NCBI GenBank assembly: GCA_964407265.1
Contig: CAYOUV010000030.1
Location: 1 to 36,500 of the forward strand
Direction of reading: 5' to 3'
Origin: CAYOUV01 sp964407265
GTDB taxonomy: Bacteria > Chloroflexota > Anaerolineae > Anaerolineales > Villigracilaceae
DNA: 36,500 nt
Shown: positions 1-7,876 of the stretch, in pieces
How positions within the stretch are numbered: position 1 is the first letter of the stretch
Layout of the letters: every line of letters begins with the position of its first letter
Program-made: the position numbers and the translations under genes
The notes under the pieces: generated by a model
Told to the model about the DNA's origin: nothing
Databases searched by the model: none
Seen by the model: the letters and a program-made list of their open reading frames with translations, nothing else

Positions 1-55
1 CTAAAGTCCCGGTTAGAAATTTATATGAAACGCCCGGCCCCGGGCTCTCCAAACC

Positions 56-84
56 TTGCATCGTACCTGTTTCTATGCTAAAAT
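56..84 (+). promoter_or_regulatory. Predicted sigma70-type promoter of the nusA operon
   Basis: A -35 element TTGCAT (56-61) and a -10 element TAAAAT (79-84) are separated by exactly 17 bases. Transcription would start near 91, giving a leader of roughly 88 bases before nusA. No rimP reading frame lies between this promoter and nusA, so the operon may start here. Read-through from an upstream rimP outside the window cannot be excluded. Confidence 0.5.
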
Positions 85-111
85 CTCATCCACACCAATA
101 CGGCAAGCACC

Positions 112-136
112 GAAAAGTGGGCAACCCCCACTTTTC
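112..136 (+). promoter_or_regulatory. Hairpin in the nusA leader
   Basis: A perfect 10-bp stem (112-121 with 127-136) closes a five-base loop, CAACC. It lies between the predicted promoter and the nusA start codon. No run of T follows, so it is not a standard terminator. It could be an attenuator, a binding site or a 5'-end stabiliser. The structure is seen; the role is a guess. Confidence 0.45.
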
Positions 137-178
137 TGCTTGTAAGGCAATCTAGATATATTTGGAGCAATTTTTAGC

Positions 179-2101
179 ATGAAAAACGAGTTTGCCCTGG
201 CTTTCAACGAAGTGTTGGAGGAAAAACAACTGCCGAAGGAGATCATCCTGGGGGCAATCGAGTCCGCCATGATTTCTGCGTACCGCCGGTCTGTTAATGC
301 TTCGAACGCACAGGAAGTCCAGGCCAAGGTAGATCCCGAAACCGGGCAGGTGACCATCTTCGCTGAGAAAGAAGTGGTGGAAGATGTGCAGGATGAGCGC
401 ACCGAGGTGCTGCTCGACATAGCCCGCCAGGTCGAACCGGACGCCCAGCTGAATGATATGGTGTTGGTCGAATCCACGCCCTCTGATTTTGGCCGGGTTG
501 CTGCGCAGACAGCCCGTCAGGTTATCCAGCAGCGTATCCGGGAGGCAGAACGCAGCGCGCAATTGGAATATTTTGAGCGCCAGTTGGGCGAGATTGTCAG
601 CGGTGTGATCCAGGCAGTTAGCAATCAAGGTGTGACGATTGGCCTGGATATGAAGGCCGAAGGCCTGATGCCCAACAGTCAGAAGATTCCCCGCGAACAT
701 TTTAAAGTTCACGACCGCATTCGCGCGGTAGTGCTCGAGGTCAAGGATGGTTCACGCGGACCGCAGATCATTCTATCTCGCGCGCATCGTAATTTCCTGC
801 GCCGCCTGCTCGAAAACGAAGTACCAGAAATCTATCACGGCATCGTTGAAATCCGCGCGATTGCTCGCGAACCGGGACAACGCGCGAAGGTGGCTGTCAT
901 GGCTACCCAGCCCGGCGTCGACCCGGTTGGCGCCTGTGTTGGCATCCGCGGTGTGCGTATTCAGGCGATTGTGCGTGAATTGCACGATGAGAAAATCGAT
1001 ATCATCGAGTGGAATCCCGACCCGGTGATCTATATTTCCAAAGCGATCAGCCCGGCGCGTGTTACCGGTGTTTTCCTGTCTGATAATGGTGATGCCGGAA
1101 AGACAGCGACAGTCGTGGTGACTGAGGATCAATTAAGTCTGGCAATCGGCCGCGATGGGCAAAATGCCAGATTGGCGGCCAAGCTGACCGGCTGGCGGAT
1201 CGACATTAAGAGTCTGGTCGAGGCAGCTGGTGATTCGATTGCCAAGCTGCAAGCTGATACTGAATTGGCAGCCATGCTGCCAGTGGCGGTCGAGAATGTT
1301 CCGACGGTAGAGAAGATTCTGACCAAGAAGGCCGAAGGGCGCCCCGTTACTCCCGAAGAGTACCAGCAACTGGGACAGTTTGTTGATCGCGTCGAACACC
1401 GGACGCTGCAAATTCAGGAAGAGGCGCAAAAGGCTGAAGAAGAACGCATTGAAGCCGTTCGGGCTGAAATTCCGGCCGTGGCCTTTGAAACTCCGCTCGA
1501 CCAGCTCGGTTTGACTGATCATGTCTATACGATCCTGACCGAGGGTAAACATGAAACCATCGGTGATTTGATGCTTGAAATGAAGCTCGATCCCGAAAAA
1601 GTGCTTGGTTTACCCGGCATTGGTCCGAAGGCCATGGAAAACCTGGAGAGCGTGTTGGCCGATGTGACCTTCCCTGAGCCTGAGCCCGAACCGGAAATTG
1701 TGGAAGAGATTCCGGCCGAAGCCGAAGTTCAGGCGGAAGGCGAGGCTGTTCCCGAAACCGTGACTGAATCTGCAGTCGAGGTTGAACCCGAAGCCGCAAC
1801 AGTGGAAGAAGCCCAGATTGAGGCTGTCCCCGAAGCAGTCGAGACGGCTGCGGCCGACGAAGTCGAAGCGCAGGAAGTACCCGAAAAAGTTGAAGAAGTT
1901 GACTTCGATAAAATGTTTGCCATCTCTGAAGAATTGCTCAAGGCACGCGAGAGCGAAGGAGAAGAAGATGAAGATGGCGATAAAAAGGATAAGAAGAAGA
2001 AAAAGAAACACGTCAAGCTGGAATACGATGAAGAACTTGGCGAAGTCGTAAAACATAAGAAACACAAGCGTGGTGGAGACGGTTGGGAAGAAGAATGGTA
2101 A
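179..2101 (+). CDS. nusA: Transcription termination/antitermination factor NusA, with long charged C-terminal tail
   Basis: NusA binds RNA polymerase and nascent RNA and modulates pausing, termination and antitermination in the cytoplasm. The 640-residue product starts with the NusA N-terminal domain (about 1-125), followed by S1 (about 130-200) and two KH domains (about 205-345). The second KH domain carries the signature LAIGRDGQNARLAAKLTG near residue 320. A helix-hairpin-helix motif, LPGIGPKAMENL, lies near 476-487. From about residue 498 the protein becomes a Glu/Pro/Val/Ala-rich acidic tail. It ends in a lysine-rich patch (DKKDKKKKKKH) and a Trp/Glu terminus. Many NusA proteins are about 350-500 residues, so this tail is an extension. 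The ATG at 179 has GGAG 11 bases upstream. It is the first gene of the nusA-rnpM-infB-rbfA-nrnA-truB-ribF run. Identity is secure; the tail's role is unknown. Confidence 0.97.
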   Translation: MKNEFALAFNEVLEEKQLPKEIILGAIESAMISAYRRSVNASNAQEVQAKVDPETGQVTIFAEKEVVEDVQDERTEVLLDIARQVEPDAQLNDMVLVESTPSDFGRVAAQTARQVIQQRIREAERSAQLEYFERQLGEIVSGVIQAVSNQGVTIGLDMKAEGLMPNSQKIPREHFKVHDRIRAVVLEVKDGSRGPQIILSRAHRNFLRRLLENEVPEIYHGIVEIRAIAREPGQRAKVAVMATQPGVDPVGACVGIRGVRIQAIVRELHDEKIDIIEWNPDPVIYISKAISPARVTGVFLSDNGDAGKTATVVVTEDQLSLAIGRDGQNARLAAKLTGWRIDIKSLVEAAGDSIAKLQADTELAAMLPVAVENVPTVEKILTKKAEGRPVTPEEYQQLGQFVDRVEHRTLQIQEEAQKAEEERIEAVRAEIPAVAFETPLDQLGLTDHVYTILTEGKHETIGDLMLEMKLDPEKVLGLPGIGPKAMENLESVLADVTFPEPEPEPEIVEEIPAEAEVQAEGEAVPETVTESAVEVEPEAATVEEAQIEAVPEAVETAAADEVEAQEVPEKVEEVDFDKMFAISEELLKARESEGEEDEDGDKKDKKKKKKHVKLEYDEELGEVVKHKKHKRGGDGWEEEW

Positions 2102-2166
2102 TTCGTTTCCTCTTTCTCCAGTTTATTTACGAATGAATTAGGCCGGAGTAGAGGCTTTGGAACAAG

Positions 2167-2478
2167 GTGGCTAAAAAACCTGTTAAGCGCGTCAAACACA
2201 TCCCTCAGCGAACCTGTGTAGGTTGCCGCAGCGTGTTGTCCAAGCGAGAATTGATTCGCATTGTCCGCACGCCGGAGGGGGTGCAGGTGGATACAACCGG
2301 TAAAATAGCCGGGCGTGGCGCTTATTTGCACGACCGCCGCACCTGCTGGGAACAAGGATTGAAGGGCAGTCTGGGGAAGGCCCTGAAAACTGAGTTGACC
2401 GCTGATGAAAGTAAATATCTGGAAGCCTTTATGGATACGCTCCCTGTGGAGTCGGAAGAGACTCCTGTGAACGGATAA
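2167..2478 (+). CDS. rnpM: RNase P modulator RnpM (YlxR, DUF448)
   Basis: This small basic protein of 103 residues belongs to the YlxR/DUF448 family. In Bacillus subtilis the homologue RnpM binds the RNA subunit of RNase P and lowers its activity. The family hallmark RTCVGCR is at residues 15-21, and GRGAYLHDRRTC follows in the middle of the protein. The start is GTG at 2167. The nearest purine-rich stretches (GGAG at 2144, AAGG touching the start) are poorly placed, so the start is a little uncertain. It lies 65 bases after nusA and before infB, the usual place. The L7Ae-like ylxQ gene that often sits between ylxR and infB in Firmicutes is absent. Confidence 0.93.
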   Translation: MAKKPVKRVKHIPQRTCVGCRSVLSKRELIRIVRTPEGVQVDTTGKIAGRGAYLHDRRTCWEQGLKGSLGKALKTELTADESKYLEAFMDTLPVESEETPVNG

Positions 2479-2482
2479 ACGC

Positions 2483-2519
2483 GCCATGTGATCGACCGGT
2501 CAGTTTTCGCTCACGTGGC
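2483..2519 (+). promoter_or_regulatory. Inverted repeat in the infB leader
   Basis: GCCATGTGA (2483-2491) pairs with TCACGTGGC (2511-2519) over 9 bp with one G-U pair and a 19-base loop. It starts five bases after the rnpM stop and lies in the 132-base gap before the preferred infB start. It could protect an mRNA end or regulate infB. The function is not known. Confidence 0.35.
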
Positions 2520-2610
2520 ATGCAGCAAGGCTTCTGGGAAGGATTTCCGCAACACCATCTGGGGGATGGATGGCGGAGATGACGAGTATCCTACCGAAGG
2601 AGTTGTCCTT

Positions 2611-4392
2611 ATGAGCGAAAACGGGAACAAGAAAATTGAAATCCCTGCTAACATTTCAATTCGTGATTTAGCACAGATCATGGAAATCAGCCCCATTCAG
2701 ATCATCAAAACCTTGATGAGTAATGGGGTCATGGCTAGCATCAATCAGCAGATTGACTATGATGCGGCAGCGATTGTCGCCGCAGATATGGGCTTCGAAA
2801 CTGTTCTTGAATCGCCTGATGATGTTGAAGAAAAAGAAACTGGCGAAATCCCGCTCTGGCGACGCCTGATCGCTGACGAAGACGAGTCGAAACTTGTAAA
2901 CCGTCCACCGGTTGTGACTATTTTGGGACATGTGGATCACGGGAAGACCTCTCTGTTGGACGCGATCCGTCAAACTAATGTCGCTGAGGGAGAAGCCGGT
3001 GGCATTACCCAGCACATCGGTGCTTATCAGATCGAGCACCAGGGCAAGGCGATAACTTTCCTCGACACACCCGGTCATGCTGCGTTTACTGCCATGCGGG
3101 CACGCGGAGCCCAGGGAGCCGATATCGTTGTGTTGGTCGTAGCAGCGGATGATGGAGTGATGCCGCAAACCAAGGAAGCGATTGCACATGCCAAAGCGGC
3201 GCGAGTGCCGATTGTGGTGGCTTTGAATAAAATCGATAAGGCAAATGCCAATCCTGACCACGTCAAGCAGCAACTGGCGGAATTGGAGCTTGTTCCCGAT
3301 GAATGGGGCGGCAATACCATGGTTATTCCGGTTTCAGCCAAGCAAAAAGAAGGTATCAGCGACTTGCTGGAAGCGATTCTGCTGGTCTCGGACAATTCGG
3401 ATATCCGTGCCAACCCGGATGGCAAGGTGATTGGCACAGTCATCGAGGCGGAGCTGGATAAGTCGAAGGGGGTCATGGCGACATTGTTGGTTCAGAACGG
3501 GACATTGAATGCCAGTGATGTCGTAGTGGCCGGGATGTCCAATGGGCGTCTAAAAGCGATCTTTGATTTTCGCGGCAATCCAGTTACTACTGCCGGCCCG
3601 TCCATGCCAGTGGCCGTGATGGGTTTGGACGACGTCCCAGCCGCGGGTGATGTGTTCCGTGTGGTCGACTCGGAGAAGGAAGCGCGTCAAATCGTCGGGG
3701 AACGCGTGATTGCCCGCAAACAAAAAGCAGATACTGGCAAAAAAGCTTCCCTGGAAGACTTGTTTGCGTTATATCAAGCCGGTGAAACGCGTGAACTGCG
3801 GTTGATCATCAAGGCTGATGTCCAGGGGTCGCTTGAGCCGATTGTCGGTGAATTGGAAAAGCTGGGTAAAGGCGATATTGCCATCAATGTGCTCTACTCC
3901 GAAACCGGGAACATTGGTGAAAACGATATCATGCTGGCTTCGGCTTCCCAGGCAATCGTGATTGGCTTCAACGTCCAGGCTGACGTCGCGGCTCGTCGTT
4001 TGGCGGAAGTCGAAGGTGTCTCGATCCGTCTTTACGAGATCATCTACCGCATGAGCGAAGATATTGAAAAAGCGCTGAAGGGGATGCTGCAGCCAGATTT
4101 CATCGAGAAGCCGATCGGCAAAGCAGAAGTCCGAGCCGTCTTCCCGATCTCCAAAGTAGGCAGGATCGCTGGCTGCCGTGTAACAGACGGTGAATTGCGT
4201 CGTAATGCCAAAATTCGCTTGTATCGCGGCGAAGATTTGCTTTTCGAAGGCGAAATGTCTTCGCTGAAGCATGAGAAGGACGATGTGCGAGAAGTCCGTC
4301 AGGGTTTCGACTGTGGGGTTGGTTTGAAGAACTTCCATGATATCGAGGTCGGTGACCGGCTCGAGTGCTACGTCTTGGAAAAATCTTCGTAG
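2611..4392 (+). CDS. infB: Translation initiation factor IF-2
   Basis: IF-2 is the GTPase that brings initiator fMet-tRNA to the 30S subunit and promotes subunit joining. From ATG 2611 the product is 593 residues: an IF2_N domain (about 8-60), the GTPase domain with G1 GHVDHGKT (106-113), G3 DTPGH, G4 NKID (206-209) and G5 SAK, then domains II to IV. It is short for the family because the long N-terminal extension of proteobacterial IF-2 is missing. The frame is open upstream to a GTG at 2488. I prefer ATG 2611 because an ideal AAGGAG (2597-2602) lies eight bases before it and the sequence upstream does not look like IF-2. An in-frame longer isoform remains possible. Confidence 0.96.
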   Translation: MSENGNKKIEIPANISIRDLAQIMEISPIQIIKTLMSNGVMASINQQIDYDAAAIVAADMGFETVLESPDDVEEKETGEIPLWRRLIADEDESKLVNRPPVVTILGHVDHGKTSLLDAIRQTNVAEGEAGGITQHIGAYQIEHQGKAITFLDTPGHAAFTAMRARGAQGADIVVLVVAADDGVMPQTKEAIAHAKAARVPIVVALNKIDKANANPDHVKQQLAELELVPDEWGGNTMVIPVSAKQKEGISDLLEAILLVSDNSDIRANPDGKVIGTVIEAELDKSKGVMATLLVQNGTLNASDVVVAGMSNGRLKAIFDFRGNPVTTAGPSMPVAVMGLDDVPAAGDVFRVVDSEKEARQIVGERVIARKQKADTGKKASLEDLFALYQAGETRELRLIIKADVQGSLEPIVGELEKLGKGDIAINVLYSETGNIGENDIMLASASQAIVIGFNVQADVAARRLAEVEGVSIRLYEIIYRMSEDIEKALKGMLQPDFIEKPIGKAEVRAVFPISKVGRIAGCRVTDGELRRNAKIRLYRGEDLLFEGEMSSLKHEKDDVREVRQGFDCGVGLKNFHDIEVGDRLECYVLEKSS

Positions 4393-4439
4393 ATTCTATT
4401 GGGATTGTTCTGAAATCGATCCTCGAGTAATGTAGAATT

Positions 4440-4799
4440 ATGCCATCCGGAATTCGCTTACAACGCATTGCTGACCGCATCCGCCGGGAACTCTCGGAAA
4501 TGTTGATCCGTGACATCAGAGACCCGCGTCTGGAACAGATATTTGTAACCGATGTCAAAGTCGACCGGGAACTGGCATTTGCTGATGTGTACGTGTCGGC
4601 AGTGGAAGGCGCGAGCCGCTCCGAGGAAATCCTGGTCGGATTGGAGAGCGCCAGCGGGTTTATCCGTCGGGAGTTGGCTGCTCGCGTAGAGTTGCGGGTT
4701 TTCCCCAACCTGCGTTTTCATTGGGACCCAACCCCGGAACACGCTGACCACATCGAGCGTTTGTTAACAGAACTTAAGAATAAATCTAAGAATGACTGA
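4440..4799 (+). CDS. rbfA: 30S ribosome-binding factor RbfA
   Basis: RbfA helps maturation of the 16S rRNA 5' end in the small subunit and matters in cold adaptation. The 119-residue product has normal length and begins with the typical basic helix (RLQRIADRIRRELSEM). It continues with IRDPRL and VTDVKVDRELAFADVYVS, both typical of the single KH-like RbfA fold. The gene lies 47 bases after infB, its usual neighbour. No Shine-Dalgarno sequence is visible before ATG 4440. A weak promoter-like pair (TTGTTC at 4405, TAATGT at 4428, spacing 17) would put a transcription start almost on the ATG. An internal leaderless start is therefore conceivable, though weakly supported. Confidence 0.95.
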   Translation: MPSGIRLQRIADRIRRELSEMLIRDIRDPRLEQIFVTDVKVDRELAFADVYVSAVEGASRSEEILVGLESASGFIRRELAARVELRVFPNLRFHWDPTPEHADHIERLLTELKNKSKND

Positions 4800-4817
4800 T
4801 ATAATTTCGCGGTTTTT

Positions 4818-4843
4818 ATTGTGATGTTTCATCCCGTCACAAT
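4818..4843 (+). promoter_or_regulatory. Intergenic hairpin between rbfA and nrnA
   Basis: ATTGTGATG (4818-4826) pairs with CGTCACAAT (4835-4843) over 9 bp including one T-G pair, with an eight-base loop. No T-run follows. It may be an mRNA processing or stability element inside the operon. Only the structure is seen. Confidence 0.3.
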
Positions 4844-4876
4844 TGAGGCACGGAATTCGGAGGTTTCTGAGAATTT

Positions 4877-5839
4877 ATGGATGAACCATTGAGCGCTAAA
4901 ATCAAGGAACGCTTGGCTGCTGCTAATAAGGTGCTGATGGCCTCGCACGTCCGACCGGACGGCGACGCCATCGGTTCTCTGATAGCTTTAGGCTTGGCTT
5001 TGCAGAACGCAGGAAAAAATGTCCAGATGGTGCTGGCGGATGGTGTACCGTCCTCCTTCCGTAATCTGGAAGGCAGCCAGTTGGTGCGGACTTCGCCTGA
5101 GGGTGAGTTTGATACATTCATCGTCGTCGATTGTTCTGATTTAAAGCGAGTGGGTGATCAGCTCCAATCATTCGGCCAACCCGACCTCAATATTGACCAT
5201 CATGTTACCAATGAAAAATTCGGAAAGCTGAATCTGATCGAATCGGAAGCGGTAGCCACAGCGGCCATTCTGACCGATTACCTGCCGGCCTGGGGATTTG
5301 AGATCACCAAGCCGATTGCTGCCGCCCTGTTGACTGGTATCATCACTGATACTCTCGGTTTCCGCACGTCCAACATGACTCCCCAGGCGCTGCGCCAGGC
5401 AGCATTGTTAATGGAAACAGGCGTTGATATGCCTGAGTTGTATATGCGCGCACTGATACGCCGCACGATCCCGGCTGCGCGCTATTGGGGCGCTGGCCTT
5501 TCAAAGCTGGAAAATTCAGACGGCCTGGTTTGGGCTACGTTGACATTGGAAAATCGCAAGGAAAGTGGTTATTCTGGCAATGATGACGCCGACTTAATTA
5601 ATATCATTTCGTCGATCGACTGTTGCAAAGTTGGGATGATCTTCGTCGAACAAGCGGACAATCGTGTCAAAGTATCCTGGCGGGCTCTGGACTCCAGAAT
5701 CGACGTTTCGCCGGTCGCAACGCATTTCGGCGGAGGCGGACATGCTGCCGCGGCCGGAGCCGATATTCCCGGTAAGTTGAGCGAAGTCCAACCCCTGGTC
5801 TTAAAGGGAACAAGAGAAATGCTAGGGTTAGAGAATTGA
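4877..5839 (+). CDS. nrnA: DHH-family nanoRNase / pAp phosphatase NrnA
   Basis: NrnA-type enzymes degrade short oligoribonucleotides from their ends and dephosphorylate 3'-phosphoadenosine 5'-phosphate, using Mn2+. The 320-residue product has the DHH domain with H24, D28 and D30 in SHVRPDGDAIGS. The DHH triad is at 107-109 in NIDHHVTNEKFG. The C-terminal DHHA1 domain has the substrate-binding loop FGGGGHAAAAG around H289. Length and order match the family. GGAGG at 4859-4863 supports ATG 4877, although the 13-base spacing is long. The position between rbfA and truB is a common arrangement, consistent with a role in RNA turnover. The exact substrate preference cannot be read from sequence. Confidence 0.93.
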   Translation: MDEPLSAKIKERLAAANKVLMASHVRPDGDAIGSLIALGLALQNAGKNVQMVLADGVPSSFRNLEGSQLVRTSPEGEFDTFIVVDCSDLKRVGDQLQSFGQPDLNIDHHVTNEKFGKLNLIESEAVATAAILTDYLPAWGFEITKPIAAALLTGIITDTLGFRTSNMTPQALRQAALLMETGVDMPELYMRALIRRTIPAARYWGAGLSKLENSDGLVWATLTLENRKESGYSGNDDADLINIISSIDCCKVGMIFVEQADNRVKVSWRALDSRIDVSPVATHFGGGGHAAAAGADIPGKLSEVQPLVLKGTREMLGLEN

Positions 5840-5888
5840 ACCACAAACGTAGGGGAATTGGTTTCCAAATCAGGAGGAATACAATACG

Positions 5889-6812
5889 ATGAATAACCAA
5901 GATATGCAGAACGCCATCTCCGGCGTATTGGTGGTGGATAAACCGGTGGGTATGACCTCGCACGATGTGGTCCAGGCTGTCCGCAACGGGACAAGTATCC
6001 GCCGCGCCGGACATACCGGCACGCTCGACCCGCGCGCATCCGGCGTGTTGGTCATTTTGGTAGGCCCGGCTGTGCGTTTGAGTGAATATGTTTCGGCCGC
6101 GGACAAGCGCTATCAAGCCATCATCCGCCTGGGGTCTTCGACCGATACATTTGACGCTGACGGTACTTTTACCCGCCAGGATGAACCTGTCAATGTGACC
6201 GAGGAACAATTTGAGACAGTCCTCAAAACCTATGAGGGCGAGATCGAACAGACCCCACCGCCGTATTCGGCTGTCAAGGTCAAAGGACGCAAGGCTTACG
6301 AAATGGCCCGCAAGGGAGAAGAGGTGAAACTCGAACCTCGCATTATCCAGGTCCATCACCTGGAAGTGCTTGAATGGGCTCCACCGGAAGTGGTGGTTGA
6401 CGTCCATTGTTCATCGGGTACTTACGTTCGCTCGCTGGCCAACGATCTGGGTAATGAACTGGGTTGTGGCGCCTACCTGGTTGGTTTGCGCCGCACGAAA
6501 AGCGGACGCTTTAGCCTGCGCGATGCCGTGCCGCTGCGTAAATTGCAAGAAGCCTTTACAGCCGGAAACTGGTATCAATACCTGATCCCGGCTGCCGAAG
6601 CATTGGGTGATTGGACGGCGGTCGAACTTGACCCGGACGAGGTCGAGGAAGTTCGCCATGGACATCGTGTCAAAGCCGAAACCGATGACGAATTGGGTAG
6701 CATGGTTCGCGGCGTCAGCACCCAGGGTGAATTGGTAGCTCTGATGGAACTGGTCGAGGGCGAAGAAGGCAGCCGCGAGTGGCAGCCGAAGAAAGTATTC
6801 TTCACCAACTAA
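5889..6812 (+). CDS. truB: tRNA pseudouridine(55) synthase TruB
   Basis: TruB converts U55 in the T-loop of tRNAs to pseudouridine. The 307-residue product opens with the motif VVDKPVGMTSHDVV (15-28). It carries GHTGTLDPRASGVLVI, in which D47 is the catalytic aspartate. Further on it has the tyrosine-containing YEGEIEQTPPPYSAVKVKG region and the substrate-binding stretch SGTYVRSLANDLG. The C-terminal domain is about 90 residues, within the usual range. An excellent AGGAGG (5872-5877) precedes ATG 5889. The gene follows nrnA by 49 bases and precedes ribF by 21, the classical infB-rbfA-truB-ribF neighbourhood. Confidence 0.97.
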   Translation: MNNQDMQNAISGVLVVDKPVGMTSHDVVQAVRNGTSIRRAGHTGTLDPRASGVLVILVGPAVRLSEYVSAADKRYQAIIRLGSSTDTFDADGTFTRQDEPVNVTEEQFETVLKTYEGEIEQTPPPYSAVKVKGRKAYEMARKGEEVKLEPRIIQVHHLEVLEWAPPEVVVDVHCSSGTYVRSLANDLGNELGCGAYLVGLRRTKSGRFSLRDAVPLRKLQEAFTAGNWYQYLIPAAEALGDWTAVELDPDEVEEVRHGHRVKAETDDELGSMVRGVSTQGELVALMELVEGEEGSREWQPKKVFFTN

Positions 6813-6833
6813 ATATTTTCGTTAACAGATATC

Positions 6834-7775
6834 TTGAGTTCAGCCGTGCAACATTACCTTTCCCTGGATGACGTAACATTACAAAATGCCTGGCTGACCA
6901 TTGGTGTCTTCGATGGTGTTCATCGCGGACACCAGGCTATCTTGCAAAAACTGACCGCAGGTGCGCATGCACAAGCCGCACCTGCCGTTGTGCTTACCTT
7001 TTCTCCGCACCCGGCTGCCGTGTTGAGCAATCGTCCGGATTTCAAATGCCTGACCACTCCTGAAGAACGCGCCGAACTGCTCGGCCAGTTTGGGGTGGAT
7101 GTGGTGGTCACCGAGTCTTTCACGCGCGAGCTGGCATCAACTTCTGCAGCGGATTTCATGGGGCGTATCAAGCAGCACCTGGGCCTGTCCCACCTGCTGA
7201 TCGGTTATGACTTTGCCCTCGGCCACAATCGCGAAGGAAATTATGATCGTCTCTCCGAATTGGGCAGGGAATTGGATTATCGTGTCGAGCCGCTCGAGGC
7301 TGTGACAAACGGGGACGAGATCCTGTCTTCCAGTAAAATCCGCAGGCGAATCACCTCCGGAGACGTTTCCGGCGCCGCCAGATCCCTGGGTCGCTGCTAT
7401 GCCCTGAGCGGACCGGTTGTGCACGGCGACGGGCGCGGGCGGCGTATCAATATTCCGACCGCCAACCTCGATTACCCGCTTGACAAAGTTATCCCGTCCA
7501 ATGGTGTTTACGTTTGTTGGGCTTGCATTGGTGATGAGAAGCATCAGGCGGTGATTAATATCGGCATCAACCCGACCTTCACACCTGACAAGCAAATTCC
7601 CAGTGTGGAAGCCCACATCCTTGATTTCGACCGCGATTTATATGGTCAGATACTTAAATTAGAATTTGTGGAGCGCTTGCGCGACGAATTGCGTTTCCCA
7701 TCCGTGGAAACCCTGCTGGTGCAGATCCGTCAAGACATCGAAGACGGGCGAAAAATCCTGGAGGAAGGGAACTGA
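6834..7775 (+). CDS. ribF: Bifunctional riboflavin kinase / FAD synthetase RibF
   Basis: RibF phosphorylates riboflavin to FMN and adenylylates FMN to FAD. The N-terminal nucleotidyltransferase domain has IGVFDGVHRGHQAIL (23-37) with its H-x-G-H motif, and a later SSSKIRRRI segment. The C-terminal flavokinase domain starts near VVHGDGRGRRINIPTANL, which binds ATP-Mg, and continues with PSNGVYVCW. The 313-residue length is typical. The start is uncertain: TTG 6834 gives the first homologous residues but has no clear Shine-Dalgarno sequence. GTG 6846 is an in-frame alternative four codons on. It closes the operon and is followed by a strong terminator. FAD made here would serve the neighbouring ThyX, but that link is only contextual. 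Confidence 0.94.
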   Translation: MSSAVQHYLSLDDVTLQNAWLTIGVFDGVHRGHQAILQKLTAGAHAQAAPAVVLTFSPHPAAVLSNRPDFKCLTTPEERAELLGQFGVDVVVTESFTRELASTSAADFMGRIKQHLGLSHLLIGYDFALGHNREGNYDRLSELGRELDYRVEPLEAVTNGDEILSSSKIRRRITSGDVSGAARSLGRCYALSGPVVHGDGRGRRINIPTANLDYPLDKVIPSNGVYVCWACIGDEKHQAVINIGINPTFTPDKQIPSVEAHILDFDRDLYGQILKLEFVERLRDELRFPSVETLLVQIRQDIEDGRKILEEGN

Positions 7776-7800
7776 TCCGATCTCCAGCGAGATGCTGCTG

Positions 7801-7830
7801 ACGTCCCCTTGCTTTTGGGGACGTTTTCTT
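7801..7830 (+). terminator. Rho-independent terminator after ribF
   Basis: ACGTCCCC (7801-7808) pairs with GGGGACGT (7817-7824) across an eight-base loop, followed at once by TTTCTT. It ends the nusA-ribF operon and separates it from thyX. Confidence 0.85.
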
Positions 7831-7876
7831 ATATAGTTGCGCAGAAGCGTTCAGACCTCCCGACCAAGGACCGCCC

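Noticed and set aside
2101..2134. Inverted repeat ATTCGT/ACGAAT after nusA
   Set aside because: Only six base pairs with a 22-base loop; too weak to be a terminator.
1729..2487. Long minus-strand reading frame opposite the nusA tail and rnpM
   Set aside because: Its product is Ser/Phe-rich low-complexity, mirroring the Glu/Lys codons of the nusA tail. No family motif or ribosome site.
2488..2610. Upstream in-frame extension of infB from GTG 2488
   Set aside because: ATG 2611 has an ideal ribosome site and matches where IF-2 similarity starts. Kept only as a finding on a possible isoform.
5667..6407. Minus-strand open frame opposite nrnA and truB
   Set aside because: It is a shadow of two well-supported genes; the translation has no recognisable domain.
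7809..7835. Promoter-like TTGCTT and TATATA before thyX
   Set aside because: Spacing is only 15 bases and the -35 lies inside the ribF terminator loop, so support is too weak for a call.
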